64,000 nucleotides of DNA from contig NC_092675.1 in NCBI RefSeq assembly GCF_964355755.1, forward strand, positions 14,523,312-14,587,311, read 5' to 3'. The stretch is from Antedon mediterranea. Lineage: Eukaryota; Echinodermata; Crinoidea; Comatulida; Antedonidae. The first letter of the stretch is position 1; each line of letters opens with the position of its first letter. This document shows positions 1 to 11,870 of the stretch, one piece after another. A model generated the notes under the pieces. It ran no database searches, was not told where the DNA came from, and saw only the letters and a program-made list of their open reading frames with translations. Position numbers and translations under genes: made by a program.

Positions 1-1230
1 TTAAGTAGAATTCATCCTGATAGATAATAACAGCAGGATAAAGAACAGATGACTAAATGTTAAAAATCTAAAGCAGGAAAACTGTACTGTTTTCAAATTA
101 ACAATCTGTATATATATAGTAAATCAGGTACCCTGTTAAAAATAAAACAATTTACATAATATATAATACTTAATTCAATAATTCATAGAATAAATACCAA
201 CGCAATTACTAAGTATTCATTAAAACACTCTCATATTAATAAAAATATATTAATATTCACGAATATTAAAACATCTCATAACTTATTCATTGGACTGAGA
301 TCGCTAAGCTTACAAAAACAATGAATTATGATTGGTAGATTAATTCATTAGGGCTATGTTTATAAGGAATCTTATTGGTTATTTGCCGGATGACGTCACA
401 TACCCGCTAAAATCACAGGATTAGAAAAAATAACCTGTCCACGCCTCACATACTGTAAACTAATTCCATGGAAAGACAGCGGATTGATATTATGATTTTG
501 TTCTTATACAAACATAAAAAAAGCAGTAATCAAAGCTGATTAAACTTGTAGATTTTATTCATTAAACTATACATCAGACTTCTCAATGAAGGTAAGCACA
601 TTCTTTTTAATATGTATTTATATTATATATATATATTTATTTATTACCATCTTTACTGAGGGTAGCCTATCCAGTTCCAAATAGAACTGATCAGATTGAT
701 TCTATTTAATCAGACTGATTTTTAATATTTAAATACAATTTAGATATATAATACTTAATTTATTAATTCAGAGAATAAAAACCAACGCATTTACTAATTA
801 TTCATTAAAACACCCTCATATTAATAAAAAATATATTAATATTCATGAATATTAAAACATCTCATTACTTTTTCATTGGACTGAGATCGCTAAACAAATT
901 AATTTATTCATTTCTTCATAAATAATACCATTTTAATTATTAAATATTCATAAAACTACCCCCCTCATACCTAATTAATTAATTCATTTATTTATAAAAA
1001 ATACTCTTTAAAATATTAATTATTCATAAAAACTACCCTTCATAATTAATTAATTTATTCATTTATTCATAATAATCCCTTTAAAATATTAATTATTCAT
1101 AAAAACTACCCCTCATAATTAATTAATTTATTAATTTATTCATAAATAATACCCTTTAAAATATTTATTATTCATAAATAGTACTCTCATAATTAATATA
1201 TTAATATTAATTAATTAATTTATAAATTAT
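1..1230. repeat. AT-rich repeat region
   Basis: No gene is seen. A segment of about 110 bp near 195-305 recurs in direct orientation near 790-895; both copies end in the words CATTGGACTGAGATCGCTAA. From about 896 to 1200 there are four loose copies of a 73-75 bp unit centred on TTCATAAAAACTACCC and ATTAATTAATTTATTCAT. A related CATTGGACTGA word at about 1226 abuts the Academ-like coding fragment that follows, so these repeats may be the decayed flank of that element; this last point is inference. Confidence 0.6.
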
Positions 1231-1275
1231 TCATTGGACTGAACGGGGTACTATACTACTGAAACAGAACATCCA

Positions 1276-1458
1276 TCCGTTTTCTATAAGTTCAATAATG
1301 GATTTCATGTTGTTCGACGCACCAATAAATACTGGGCCGAACAGACTTTGATGCGATCTCTGAAAAGTTCAGGTGGTCTAACTAGAGGAAGTGGTATGAC
1401 AGAGCATCAAAGAGCTGTGTGGACAATGTATGCACCTATATCTGCTGCCTACAACATA
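1276..1458 (+). pseudogene. Academ-like transposase, N-terminal fragment
   Basis: One open frame reads through FNNGFHVVRRTNKYW and MRSLKSSGGLTRGSGM to about 1458 and then dissolves into AT-rich sequence. This word pattern belongs to a large, multicopy invertebrate protein family whose C-terminal part is the XPG-like nuclease plus CXC motif found at 3.2-4.5 kb on the same strand, so this is probably the upstream part of the same broken gene. Compared with the family as I remember it, several codons appear to be missing between the KYW and EQTLMRS words. It has no start codon context and no splice site that I can defend. Assignment to the Academ superfamily is from family knowledge and should be checked by a profile search. 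Confidence 0.6.
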
Positions 1459-3197
1459 GTTGCCATTTCTGGAATTATTATGCTTTTTTGGCATTATTTG
1501 GAGGCCCACGGCATCTGGCATAATGCCGCGGCATTATTTAGCCGTTTTTAGCATAATCTGGCATAATTTTGTGTTTTTTGAACAACCAAAAAAAATAATA
1601 TACTGTACCACAGAACAAAAATAAAATATTTTGTTAATACATATCACCTTACACAATATCATATCGTACAAAACAGATCTGTTCGGGTTTTCCGTACAAT
1701 AATTCTTCCATCCTTTCGTTTCGGACTTAATCGACTCTTCGGATACTGGAAGGCTGCTCGAAAACTACCGTGTGTGCGATATAGGCAGCACAACAAATCC
1801 GAAGAGGCTACCTATTGGCCAATTATGTTGTTCTATTTCAGAGACCATGCAGGTTATTGGATCCCCAGATATAGAGACAATTGAACGAAAACACATTATG
1901 AAAGGGGTTTTGTTTTTACAGTTCTTAATTATAAGCGGCCACACCCCTACCTCAACCCTTAAAATGGCAATTTCCGGTAACTAGAAGCTCTAATTTTAAA
2001 AAGAATTTCTTCTAGAGAATTTGTTTTCCATATTTCAAATTATGTTCCATTTGCATCGTCGTAGCTACCCTATATTTCCAAATGTTCTTCACCTCTCAGT
2101 GACCATGATGGGGCGAGGTCCAAGGGACTCTTATACATTTTTATTTAAAATTAAGTGCAATTTCCGGCCATCTAGCAGCTCTATTTTTCAAATTTGTTTT
2201 ACCTCAGCCCCAACCATGGTGGGGCTGAGGTCCTGGAAACACTTAATATACTGTATATTTTTATTTCCTATTTTAAATTATAATTGGCACTTTCAAAACT
2301 ATCATGGGCTAAGATCCTGGAGGTACTAATAAATGTATTTTATATTTGAAATTAAGTGGCATTTCCGGCCATTGAGAAGCTCTATTTTTTTCAAATTTTC
2401 TTACCTCAGCCCCAACCATGAGGTCCTGGAGACACAATTAATATATATTTTGATTTCCTATTTTAAATTATAATTGCCATTTTCAAACTATGGTGGGCTA
2501 AGATCATGGAGACACTAATAAATATATTTTTATTTCATATTTTAAATTAAGTGCCATTTCCGGCCATCGAGTAGCTGTATTTTTCCAAATTTTCTTATCA
2601 ACCATGGTGGGGCTGAGGTCCTGGAGACACTCAAAATAATTTTTTTTATTTCCTATTTTAAATTATAATTTCCATTTTCTAATTATGGTGGCTATAAGAT
2701 CCTTTCATTTTTTAAATTAAGTGCAAAGATCCCGGCCATCGAGCAGCTCTCCTATTTCAGCTAAAAAATTATAAATTTCCATGGCTGTAACAGGTTTTTG
2801 TTTTTTTTTTTAGGGTGGGGAGAGGGGTGGGGGTTGATGTTGGTGTCATTTGCAATTACCATTTTCGCACCCCAGATATTTAGAATTATTAGTTATTACT
2901 CACAAAACTAAAAATATAAATTTTGTACGACATGGGGATACAATTTTAGGCCCTATTTTGTGTCAGTTGGGGTTTTACAAACGTTTATTAGACATACACC
3001 CGTTGGTGGCGCTGTTTAGGGCCACATTTTGGGGCTCTGGCATTATTTTTCCCAATCTGGCATTATTTGAGACAGGATACGGCATAATTTAAATTTTATC
3101 GCTGGCAACGCTGGCCTACAATTACGCCATGCAAGACTTCAGTAACAGAGTGTACAGTACACTGTTTCAGAGGTTTCTAGTAGTATCTCAATCTTGA
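1459..3197. other. Non-coding insertion splitting the Academ-like gene
   Basis: This stretch separates two coding pieces of one family. 1480-1570 and 3030-3085 share GGCATTATTT/GGCATAAT words, so these may be the two edges of one inserted segment. The centre (1995-2760) is a tandem array listed separately. 2800-2830 is a purine-rich G run. No gene is supported here; the short open frames match nothing. Confidence 0.4.
1995..2760 (+). repeat. Tandem repeat of about 190 bp, four loose copies
   Basis: Each unit has two related halves. One half carries CATTTCCGGCCATCGAGCAG followed by TTTTCAAATTTTCTTACCTC and a near-palindromic CAGCCCCAACCATGGTGGGG stretch; the other carries TTATAATTGCCATTTTCAAA and GGTGGGCTAAGATCCTGGAG. 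Copies start near 1970, 2150, 2345 and 2550. They are diverged, so the array is old. Confidence 0.7.
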
Positions 3198-4540
3198 GAT
3201 CTCTGCTTAGAGGAGGTAATGAAGTATGAACTTTCACCTTATCCTCCATTTTTGTTTGAAGGAAAGCACATTTTGAGGAAGGCCGAGAAAGCGCAGCTTT
3301 TAAGTGCTATACGAGAACATTTTATTTCATTAGATTCTGCTGTGATTCAGTCTATTCCAAAGATAGATCACTATGTTCTTGACGGAGGTTCACTTTTACA
3401 TCGATTGAAATGGAAGGAAGTACGTACAGCTCAATTGCGAACACCTATGCATCTTTGACGTATTGTCTATATGGCAGGGCCACTGTTGTCTTCGATAGGT
3501 ACAATAAAGGCCCTAACACAAAGGACAGCACTCATCTGCGTCGTAAAACTCAGATTGTAAATAAGGTCAACATATCAGATGGAACCACATTTGTTGGTAA
3601 GAAGGATGATTTCTTATCGAATGATTTCAACAAGCAGGCTCAAATTTACCTTATTGCAAACTGCTTGCGTCAGCAAGGCTGTCAAGTCATTCATGCTGAA
3701 GGTGATGCAGATGTAGATATAGTGAGAGCAGCCATTACCATGTCATCTTACACGTCAACAACCCTTATTGGAGAAGACACAGATTTGTTGGTCTTGCTAT
3801 TACATCACGCAGTAAAAGATTGCAACGATCTTTACTTTCGTTCTGACAAAGACAAACAGAAATCTTTTGTCTACAACATCAAAGTTCTAAAAAAGAGATT
3901 TGGTGATGATGTATGCTATGATCTGCTGTTTTTCCATGCATTCTCAGGCTGTGACACTACTTCAAGAATCTTTGGGGTTGGCAAGAGATCTTTATTCCAA
4001 AAAGTACACAAAGGCGATTCTATATTACATGCTTGTGCAAACATTTTTTGTACACCAAAGATAGATCCAGTGACTATAGAAGAAACTGGGTGTAAAGCAA
4101 TGATGTCCTTGTTTAATGGGACCCAGTCGCTCGAATCTTTACGGTACAGTTATCTCTGTAAGAAGGTGGCCTCATCAAAGACTTTTGTAAAGCCCGAAAG
4201 ACAACCTCCTACAAGCTCTGCTACAAATCAACATTCTCGGAGGACCTACTTGCAAGTTATGCAGTGGATCGTCAAGGGCCACGTCATGGATCCAACTGAA
4301 TGGGGTTGGAGTGCAAAAGAGGACAGACTTGTTCCAATCATGATGGACATTAATCCGGCACCACCAGACTCACTGCTCAAGATTATTCGATGCAACTGCT
4401 CTACAGGATGCAGCACATTGAAGTGTACCTGCAGAAAAAATGCACTCGAATGCACCACCGCTTGTGGACCTTGTCAAAGTGATAACTGTGAAAACATGAA
4501 CCAAGAGCCAGTTTCAGACGATGATGAAATCGAAGATTAA
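3198..4540 (+). pseudogene. Academ-like protein: XPG-type nuclease plus CXC motif, frameshifted
   Basis: Two overlapping frames make one protein region. The first (about 3198-3415) holds YELSPYPPFLF and VLDGGSLLHR; the second (about 3410-4540) continues at GSTYSSIANTYASL, so a single-base indel lies near 3410-3416. The second part shows the acidic motifs of a PIN/XPG-like nuclease, AEGDADVDI, GEDTDLLVLL and FSGCDTTS, followed by a C-terminal cysteine-rich CXC (tesmin/TSO1-like) motif starting RCNCSTGCSTLKCTCRK and ending CGPCQSDNCEN, then an acidic tail. Academ DNA transposons are reported to encode an XPG nuclease and a cysteine-rich zinc motif, which is the basis of the name. A stop codon at 3195 and the frameshift make it non-functional as it stands. 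A host gene of the same family remains possible. Confidence 0.75.
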
Positions 4541-4719
4541 TACCATGACTTTTAACATAAATACTGTTGCAAGAATTTAAAGGTATGTTCACACATTTTT
4601 TTAAATTTTAGATTTCGACCGCAGAATTGAGTCAACGTTTGACATTGTTTCCTGGACGCTATGATACAACAATTATTGAAAAGCATGTTATTGCAAATTT
4701 GTTAAGGTTCGGTCTATTT

Positions 4720-5195
4720 GTAAAGGATGTATGAAAATGTCATGCATTAAGTGTCAAAGGTCAAAACCTCGTGTTTTCGGTTATTTCTCAACAAAATGTT
4801 CAAAAACAGTAAATATAAATATGTATGTTCTGAACATTTTGACACTAATATCAAGACTTTTTGATTTGTAGTTATACGTAGATACGAAAATGTCATGCTA
4901 TGTGTCAAAGGTCAAAAATAAGAATTTCTGGTTATTTTCCAACAAAATGTTCAAAAAGGGTAAATATAAATATGTATATTCTGAACATGTTGACACCAAT
5001 ATCAAATCTCTATGACTAGTAGTTACGTAGGTATATAAATGTCGTGCCATATATGTCAAAGGTCAATAAATGTAATTTACTCTCATTTTTCAACAAAATA
5101 TTAAAAAGAGTAAATATAAACACATATATTCTGAACAATTTGACACCAAATACAGCTCTCTACGACAAGCGGTTACTGATTTCCAAAAATATTGA
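4720..5195 (+). repeat. Tandem repeat of about 150 bp, three copies
   Basis: Copies start near 4736, 4887 and 5038. Each contains GTGTCAAAGGTCAA, CAACAAAATGTTCAAAAA, TAAATATAAATATGTAT and TCTGAACATTTTGACAC. Related but diverged sequence lies near both ends of the second Academ-like element (about 14,510-14,600 and 17,545-17,700), so the unit is probably a subterminal repeat of that transposon family. Confidence 0.75.
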
Positions 5196-5211
5196 AAGTG
5201 AAATTACTACC

Positions 5212-5325
5212 AGCACCAGAGAAACTATTAAAGTTGATTAGATGTACCTGTAAATAAGGTTGTAGTAAAATGAATTGCAGTTGCAGAAAATATGGTTTGG
5301 ACTGCTGCTCCACTATTTTTTAAGA
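5212..5325 (+). pseudogene. Relic of a second CXC motif
   Basis: In one frame this reads PAPEKLLKLIRCTCK, a stop codon, then GCSKMNCSCRKYGLDCC. It matches the end of the 3.2-4.5 kb gene (PAPPDSLLKIIRCNC..GCSTLKCTCRKNALEC) at about two thirds of positions, yet lies 0.7 kb beyond that gene's stop codon. It is therefore the tail of another copy, brought next to the first by nested insertion or tandem duplication. The TAA inside the cysteine cluster and the missing C-terminal cysteines make it dead. Confidence 0.7.
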
Positions 5326-6560
5326 ATGCCACGGCATCAGCACATGCTCAATTCCCCACCAATAGATGGAGGATGAGATACTGACAAGATGAAAGTGAAA
5401 TTACCGCATTTATTTGAATAAATGCCCTTGGTGGTTGATTTTTAAGGAGGGTAGTGGGGGCGTGTAATCGTCGTGAGGAGTTTATTCGGAGAGGCGTATA
5501 TTTTTGTGGGTGTAATGTGGTAACCTGTATAATCAAATAAATACACCCTTTAGATATGAACAAATACAACACCATCATGTCATTCAGTGAATTCTATTAC
5601 AAATAGAGATGTGTTAAAATACAATATTGTGTATAATATGCATGTGGCATTCGAGGAAATAAATTCCAAATGATGTCCGATGGGAGCGGGGGAGGGGTGC
5701 GGTGGCGTAGGTTATTCAAAATGATATCCTATGGAGGGAGAGGGGGAATTTATCGATTTTTCTAAATGTAGCGTTTATCCGAATTAAAAAAGGTAATTAA
5801 ATAGATTGTGGCGAAAGGATTTTCCCGATGAGGGGGGGGGGGATGGAGAGCGCAGCCAGCATCAATTGGCTGGGCCATCAATGGGAGCGCACCCAGAAGT
5901 TCCGACAATATTATACCGGTAAAGGGTAGTTTTACACACTTTTAAAAATGAAAATCCTTGAAACAGCACTCAGTGGGGTATTGTCTTATATTAGGAAATA
6001 TCATCATATTGTCTACATAAAAAATAGCCAATTGGGGAGAGGGGATGGGGGGACGGACAGACTCCCTCACCCTTCCCATTTGATCTCCCATCCCTATACC
6101 CCTCCCCACTGGCACCACCAATGTTGTAATATATTGTTATAACAGTACAAATGTAAATGAACTGATTTATTAATAGACACCGTAATCATATGCATTAAGC
6201 ATAGGAAGGACTGCGTTTTATATATTATAACAATAGGGATATATCTAGATACTTAAACATTTGTTTTTCGGCCATTTTCTAATTAACTGCACTTAAAATA
6301 ATGTGTTTATTGTAGGTCAGATCTTCAAAATTGTAAAGAAATATATAAACCATTGTAAAAACTGTTATAAAGTGGTAATTAGATCTATCATTTATGTTTT
6401 TTTGTCCTTTTTTAGGAATTTTCGCCATTGGCGGCCATTTTGTTTTAAAAAACCTATTTCCCCTACCTGGATTTTTCTAGACTTTTAGTATGTTCATATA
6501 GGGACCTTATAGAAATTTATTGTGGTGAAATAAATTCTGTTGCAATTTTTTCAATCATAT
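5326..6560. other. No gene recognised
   Basis: AT-rich sequence with a G-run near 5829-5840 and several purine-rich stretches (5660-5840, 6030-6060). No coding region, splice-supported exon or clear repeat unit was found. Confidence 0.5.
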
Positions 6561-8240
6561 TTCATAGTTTTCCTGTACTATGCACTCATCGGACCGAAAA
6601 CGTACACGCTACTAAAGAATTTGTGTTCACCGGAGAAACCAGCGACACTGTCTTACGCAGATTTAATTACAAAGCTCACGACACATCTACAAAAGAGAAC
6701 AGCATAGCGGGGAAAGCATTGCGGGTGTCACGAAACCTAAGACCACGAAAGCTAAGACCCCCTAAGACCTAAGATCACGAAAGCTAAGACCCAGGACCTA
6801 AGATTACAAATATTTATCTTTCGCACCTGCCTTGTATTTTAACTCCCAACATTTATTCTGAATACCACACCTTAGAATTGGCACTTTCATGAAAAAGAAT
6901 CACATAAAAAGTAACAAATACATTTTTAAATTGATGATTTTACAGACGTTTTTCTCGCACACAAAATGACTAGCCTACAGTACAGTAGGCCTACCCCATG
7001 TTCAATGTTTTTGTTTCTATGGAACGTCAAAAGAGCAAAAATTATATAGAGGGCTGAAAACTCTGTGGAGTCCATCTACAGTGTGGATGGAACAATGTAA
7101 AATTAAAATTGTAATGATAATAGTATAATCATGCAAGTACGAAGAAATAAATACTGGCAAATAAATTTTAATTTAAAAATCATGATAAGTTTTTTTGTTT
7201 CGTTTTTTTCTGTTTTTATACTTGTACTATTATTGTTGCTCTTTTGGCGCTCCATAGAAACAAAAACATTGGGCATGGGGAGCTCGAGGAGTTACATTTC
7301 AGTATACAAAGAAACACATCTGTAAAATCATCAATTTAAAGGATTTATTTATTTGTTATTATGTGTTTCTCCTTCTGAAAGTACTTATAAGTCCTAATTT
7401 TAAAGTGTGGTGTTAAGGATAAAGTTAGTCAACAAATTTGGAGTCAAAATACAAGAAAGGCAGGTGCGTAAGAAAAACATCCTCTGAACCAACACAATGG
7501 AGTAAATGTATACCAACAAACAACCCGTCAAGTTTGTTTGTTGTAAAGACAAAAAAAAAAATTACTCAACGGGCGAAAATAATGTGAGTTTATCTATGTT
7601 TTGCGGTAGTATTAAATCATATTTATGGTAATAAATGAAACCTAATGTGTTTAAAATTATGTATGGATAAACAAGTATTGTTTTTAAGCTGTAGTATATC
7701 TTAGTATTTGTAATCTTAGGTGTTGGGTCTTAGCTTTCGTGATCTTAGGTCTTAGGGGGTCTTAGCTTTCGTGGTCTTAGGTTTCGTGACACCCAAAGCA
7801 TTGCTTCATACATTGCTGAACTACGAAGGTTAGCCATTCATTGCAATTTTGGAAACACTTTGACCTCGACACTGCGAGACATTTTCGTCTGCGGGTTGAA
7901 TTGCGTCAAGAGAACATTCAGAAACGTTTAATGGCGGTTCATGACCTTAAATTAGATGATGCAATTAAAACCACTGTAGCTATGGAAACAGCAAGTCGTG
8001 ATGCTACAGAATTTCAGAAAACAAGGACACCAAATACTTCAGGTGAGAGCAATGTAAATAAATTTACTACAAAAAATTACCAATCTAAAAGACACCAAGG
8101 TCATAAACAAAGTAAAGCATCTACACACTGCATGTTACAGATGTGGTAATACAGGCCATAAAGCAGATCGCTGCAGGCACATACATACTGTTTGCAATTA
8201 CTGTTCCAAGGAAGGACATCTAGAAAAAGTATGCATGAAG
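6561..8240 (+). pseudogene. Gag of the Ty3/gypsy relic, split by a MITE
   Basis: The first part (6561-6712) reads ALIGPKTYTLLKNLCSPEKP and on to LITKLTTHLQK, a capsid-type sequence. After the MITE it resumes at 7805 with a short piece containing AELRRLAIHCNFGNTL, then shifts frame into RLMAVHDLKLDDAI (about 7925-8130), then shifts again at about 8130 into two CCHC zinc knuckles: CYRCGNTGHKADRC (8133-8174) and CNYCSKEGHLEKVC (8196-8237). Gag packages the RNA intermediate; here at least two frameshifts plus the insertion have destroyed it. Confidence 0.85.
6723..7794. mobile_element. Fold-back MITE (1,072 bp) with 10-bp target duplication
   Basis: The left end starts GGGTGTCACGAAACCTAAGA and the right end is its inverse complement; about 93 bp pair with only a few mismatches, and the arms remain recognisably inverted further in (for example the TTTTTGTTTCTATGGA region at about 7010 against 7240-7262). 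The 10-bp word AAAGCATTGC lies directly outside both ends (6713-6722 and 7795-7804), and gag coding sequence continues across the junction. Target duplications of 9-10 bp are typical of Mutator-like elements. It encodes nothing. Confidence 0.85.
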
Positions 8241-8530
8241 AAAAAAAAGACAATAATCTGTCAAAGCCTAACACTGGTAACCTTAAAAAAAATGTACAGT
8301 ATGTACAGGGAGAGGAAGTCAACTATGAACCTATGCTATATGCAAATCATATGTCAAAAGTATACTGGTTTAAGCCCGAAACAATACGAAAACGTATAAT
8401 AAATACATTTCGGTTCTTATTCGAAATCGGTATCCATTGTTTATTGCTATCTGTCTAGCACAAAATAGGTACCCACAAAACGCCGCTCAAGTTCTCAACT
8501 CTACCACAAGCCAAGAAATGTCCCATATTC

Positions 8531-11101
8531 AATGAGGGACAAGGTCGAAAAAAAGCTTGGACGACTACAAAATCAAGAGATTATTAGCCCTGTGAAATAC
8601 AGCGAATGGCCAGCTCCCATTGTACCTGTACAGAAGAAGTCAGGGCAAGTTAGAATCTGTGGTGAATTTAAAGTTACAATTAACCCTGTGATGAAAGTAG
8701 AACAGTACCCATTACCTAAAATAGAAGATATCTTTGCATCTCTAGCAGGAGGTCAGAAATTTACAAAAATTTACCTTAAACAAGCATATTTACAGATGGA
8801 AGTGGAAGACACTTCAAAGGAACTGTTAACTATTAATACGCATAAATGGTTATTTAGATATAACCGACTTCCATTTGGTGTAGCCTCAGCTCCTGCAATC
8901 TGGCAAAGAGCGATGGACCAGGTACTGCAAAATGTACCCTTTACATCTTGCATATTGGATGATATGATGGCGGAAAAACAACTGAGGAACACTTTAAAAA
9001 CTTGGACACAGCTCAGTTTTAAAGAGATTAGAGAAATACAACTTAAGAGTAAATCGTGAGAAATGTGGGTTTTTCAAAGAAGACATCACATGCTGTGGTC
9101 ATGTGATAACTGAAAAAGGGTTACAGAAATCCCCTGACAAGATCCATGCAGTTATCAATGCGCCAAAACCTGACAACAAACAGCAAATGCGATCATTCTT
9201 GGGTTTAATAAATTACTATCGTAGGTTTTTGCCAAACTTATCGTCCATAGTCGCACCCTTGAATGGACTTTTACAAAATGAAAAAAACTTGGAAATGGAC
9301 ACATTCATGTGATGAAGCTTTTAAAGCGGTCAAAGAACTTATAACTTCAGATCAAGTTCTATGCCACTATAATCCTGAACTAACAGTTAAAATAGCCTGT
9401 GATGCATCGCCATACGGCCTTGGTAGCGTTCTTTCACATATTATGCCAGACGGAAGTGAAAGACCAATTGCATTTGCTTCTCGCTTCTTAACAAAAGCTG
9501 AAAAGGGCTATGCCCAAATAGACAAGGAAGCATTAGGACTTTATTGGGGAATACAAAAGTTTCATACTTACCTGCATGGCTGACATTTTACTTTGGTTAC
9601 AGATCATAAGCCGCTAGTAAGCATCTTGCATCAACAAAAGTCAATTCCAGCAATGACTGCTGCAAGACTACAAAGATATGCCCTTTACCTATCTGGACAT
9701 ACATATGATATCGAATATCACAACACGCACGCTCATGGGAATGCTGATGGATTGAGTATAGATTGCCTATACCTACAGATGTGATTGATTACGTCGATGA
9801 GGCATCTACATTCTACACCTCCCAGATTGAAAGGTTGCCGATATCAAGTAACAGAAATACGGAAAGAAACACAGAAAGATCAGATTCTGTCACACGTATT
9901 AGATACTGTTTTAAAAGGGACTAACAAACTTCCTGACAGAACTTACTTGCCATCAAGGGTGTTTAATGTGGGGAAATCGAGTACTAATTCCAGATAGACT
10001 TCGTGCTGCTATTCTTAATGAAATACATGATGGACACATTGGGATTGTTAAGATGAAAAACTTAGCTCGCTCTTACATCTGGTGGCCTAACATTGATTGC
10101 GAAATTGAACAAGTTTGTAAATATTGTATCGGTTGCCAGCAAACAAGCAAAATGCTAAAATCCGGACCGGTAGACCCTTGGGAGTGGCCATCTGCCCCAT
10201 GGGATCGCTTACATATAGATTTTGCAGGGCCGTTCATGAACTCTATGTTTTTAATTGTTGTTGACGCCCATAGCAAATGGCCAGAAGTTTATCCAATGAG
10301 ATCTACTACAGCACAACTGACTATTGAGAAATTGCGAATTATGTTTAGCCAATATGGTATTCCCAGACAAATTGTATCGGACAACGGTGCTCAATTTAAG
10401 TCGGAGGAATTTACAGATTTCATGAAAGCAAATGGTATTTGACATACCACATCATCCCCATATCACCCCAGAACAAATGGCCTAGCAGAGAGATTTGTGC
10501 AAACGTTTAAATTGGCCATTAAGCAATCAAGAGGAAACAGTTGTCGTTCACTACACAGCAACATCTGAGTACATTTCTGTTTAAGTACAGAACAACTCAT
10601 ACACTTACCAAGGAAAGACCTGCAAAATTACTCTACGGACGCAATCTACGAACACGTTTGGATCTTTTGAAACCGGATCTAACAGCTACTGTCTTGAAAG
10701 GTCAAGATCGTATGCAGTTTGCAAAACATTGTGGAACCAGCATCCGAGAGTTTCAACCCGGACAATCAGTAATGGTCCGTGATTATCGTAACACAAACCA
10801 GAAATGGATATCAGCTCAAATACATGGAAAAACTGGTCCACTATCTTACACAGTTGACACAGGACTTGGAGGAACACTATGGAGGCGTCATGCTGATCAA
10901 CTACACCCAACTATGGTGAATGTCACTCCTACAGAAATATTCACCCCGGATGACCATGTTCCAGAAATACTAAATCCAACAGACGCTCCACAATCAGATA
11001 ACCTTACTCGAAATGTTAACACCGACACACCTGTTACAACTGGCAGCGCATCTCTTACACAAGAAACTGCACCCATACGTCGATATCCAAAAAAGAAATA
11101 A
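8531..11101 (+). pseudogene. Pol of the Ty3/gypsy relic: RT, RNase H, integrase
   Basis: Reverse transcriptase runs from 8531 to about 9300: VRICGEFKVTINPVMKVEQY, FGVASAPAIWQRAMD and the active-site region SCILDDMM, where the usual tyrosine before LDD is a different residue. Frameshifts lie near 8970, 9040 and 9290. RNase H follows (9290-9780: IACDASPYGLGSVLSH, VTDHKPLVSIL) with a TGA near 9583. Integrase (9960-10,560) keeps the HHCC zinc site (HDGHIG..CKYCIGC), two acidic residues in HIDFAGP and VSDNGAQF, a TGA near 10,441, and the third acidic residue in NGLAERFVQTFK after that stop. The C-terminal region ends with RRYPKKK at about 11,098. All catalytic modules are recognisable but no continuous product can be made. 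Confidence 0.88.
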
Positions 11102-11310
11102 TATTCGCCCACCAAAGAGACTACACTTGTAAATAGACATGAAACAAGAGGTTGATTTTAGTTGAACTTTATTATTTGTGATTTGCATTGAAAGATACTA
11201 TACAGAAAACTTTGATTGAAACATTATAATTACGAATGATTACAGAACAGTACAGAACTCTAATTACATGTTTTAGAAATCAAACTTCATAGTCTTTACT
11301 ATTCTTAAAA

Positions 11311-11322
11311 TGGTAGGGAGGA
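11311..11322 (+). promoter_or_regulatory. Polypurine tract of the gypsy relic
   Basis: TGGTAGGGAGGA lies immediately before the LTR start TGTGTTATAT. This is the expected place for the plus-strand DNA primer of an LTR retrotransposon. Confidence 0.65.
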
Positions 11323-11460
11323 TGTGTTATATATGCATGTTGTAACGACGCCTTTGGCGTGCCATAATTGTTCTCTCTCTCTCTTCTGAAAAAATGTTTA
11401 GTTGTACACGCTGTGTACCTAGAGCCCTTACTTTACATATATAATTTACTATATACAACA
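11323..11460 (+). repeat. 3' LTR, 138 bp
   Basis: The segment starts TGTGTTATATATGC, ends ATATACAACA (TG..CA), and directly follows the polypurine tract. It contains a CT microsatellite at about 11,372-11,384. The partner 5' LTR was looked for upstream of gag and not seen, so the boundaries rest on TG/CA and the polypurine tract only. LTRs this short occur in some Ty3/gypsy lineages. Confidence 0.6.
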
Positions 11461-11461
11461 G

Positions 11462-11770
11462 TTGGTATTCCTTACAATGTGCTAAATCATACAACATTGG
11501 TTGCTGGTGGTGTCTACAATATCTAAGCTAGGCTAGTTGGGGGAAGGGGGTCTCTAGTCGAACTTTAGAGGGGTCTGCCAGGGCCAAGACATGTACAGAT
11601 AGTCTGTAATAGGTAATTTAGCATTTCTTACAATGTGCTAAATCATATAACATTAGTTGATGGTGGTACAGTATCTACAATATCTAATCTAGGCCAGTTG
11701 GGGGAAGGGGAGTCTCTAGTCAAACTTTAGGGTGTCTGGCACTTGCGGTGCAGCAGACAATTAGTCTGTC
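11462..11770 (+). repeat. Tandem duplication of about 165 bp
   Basis: Two copies, starting near 11,466 and 11,626, share TTACAATGTGCTAAATCATA, ACAATATCTAA, AGTTGGGGGAAGGGG and GTCTCTAGTC. They directly follow the LTR. Confidence 0.75.
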
Positions 11771-11870
11771 GTTACCCATTTAGTATTGTATGAACACAAC
11801 TTGTTCATTTGGCATTAATTTTGAGTGGTACCTCACTCATCTATGCTATCCCCATTTTTAGGCCCTCCCT

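Larger units (their letters stand above)
6561..11460 (+). mobile_element. Decayed Ty3/gypsy LTR retrotransposon, 5' end missing
   Basis: Gag, reverse transcriptase, RNase H and integrase follow one another on the + strand in the usual Ty3/gypsy order and are followed by a polypurine tract and a short LTR. No 5' LTR was found upstream, and no clear aspartic protease lies between the zinc knuckles (ending near 8240) and the reverse transcriptase (from 8531). At least five frameshifts and several stops are visible, and a 1.07-kb MITE splits gag. The element is an immobile relic. Confidence 0.9.
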
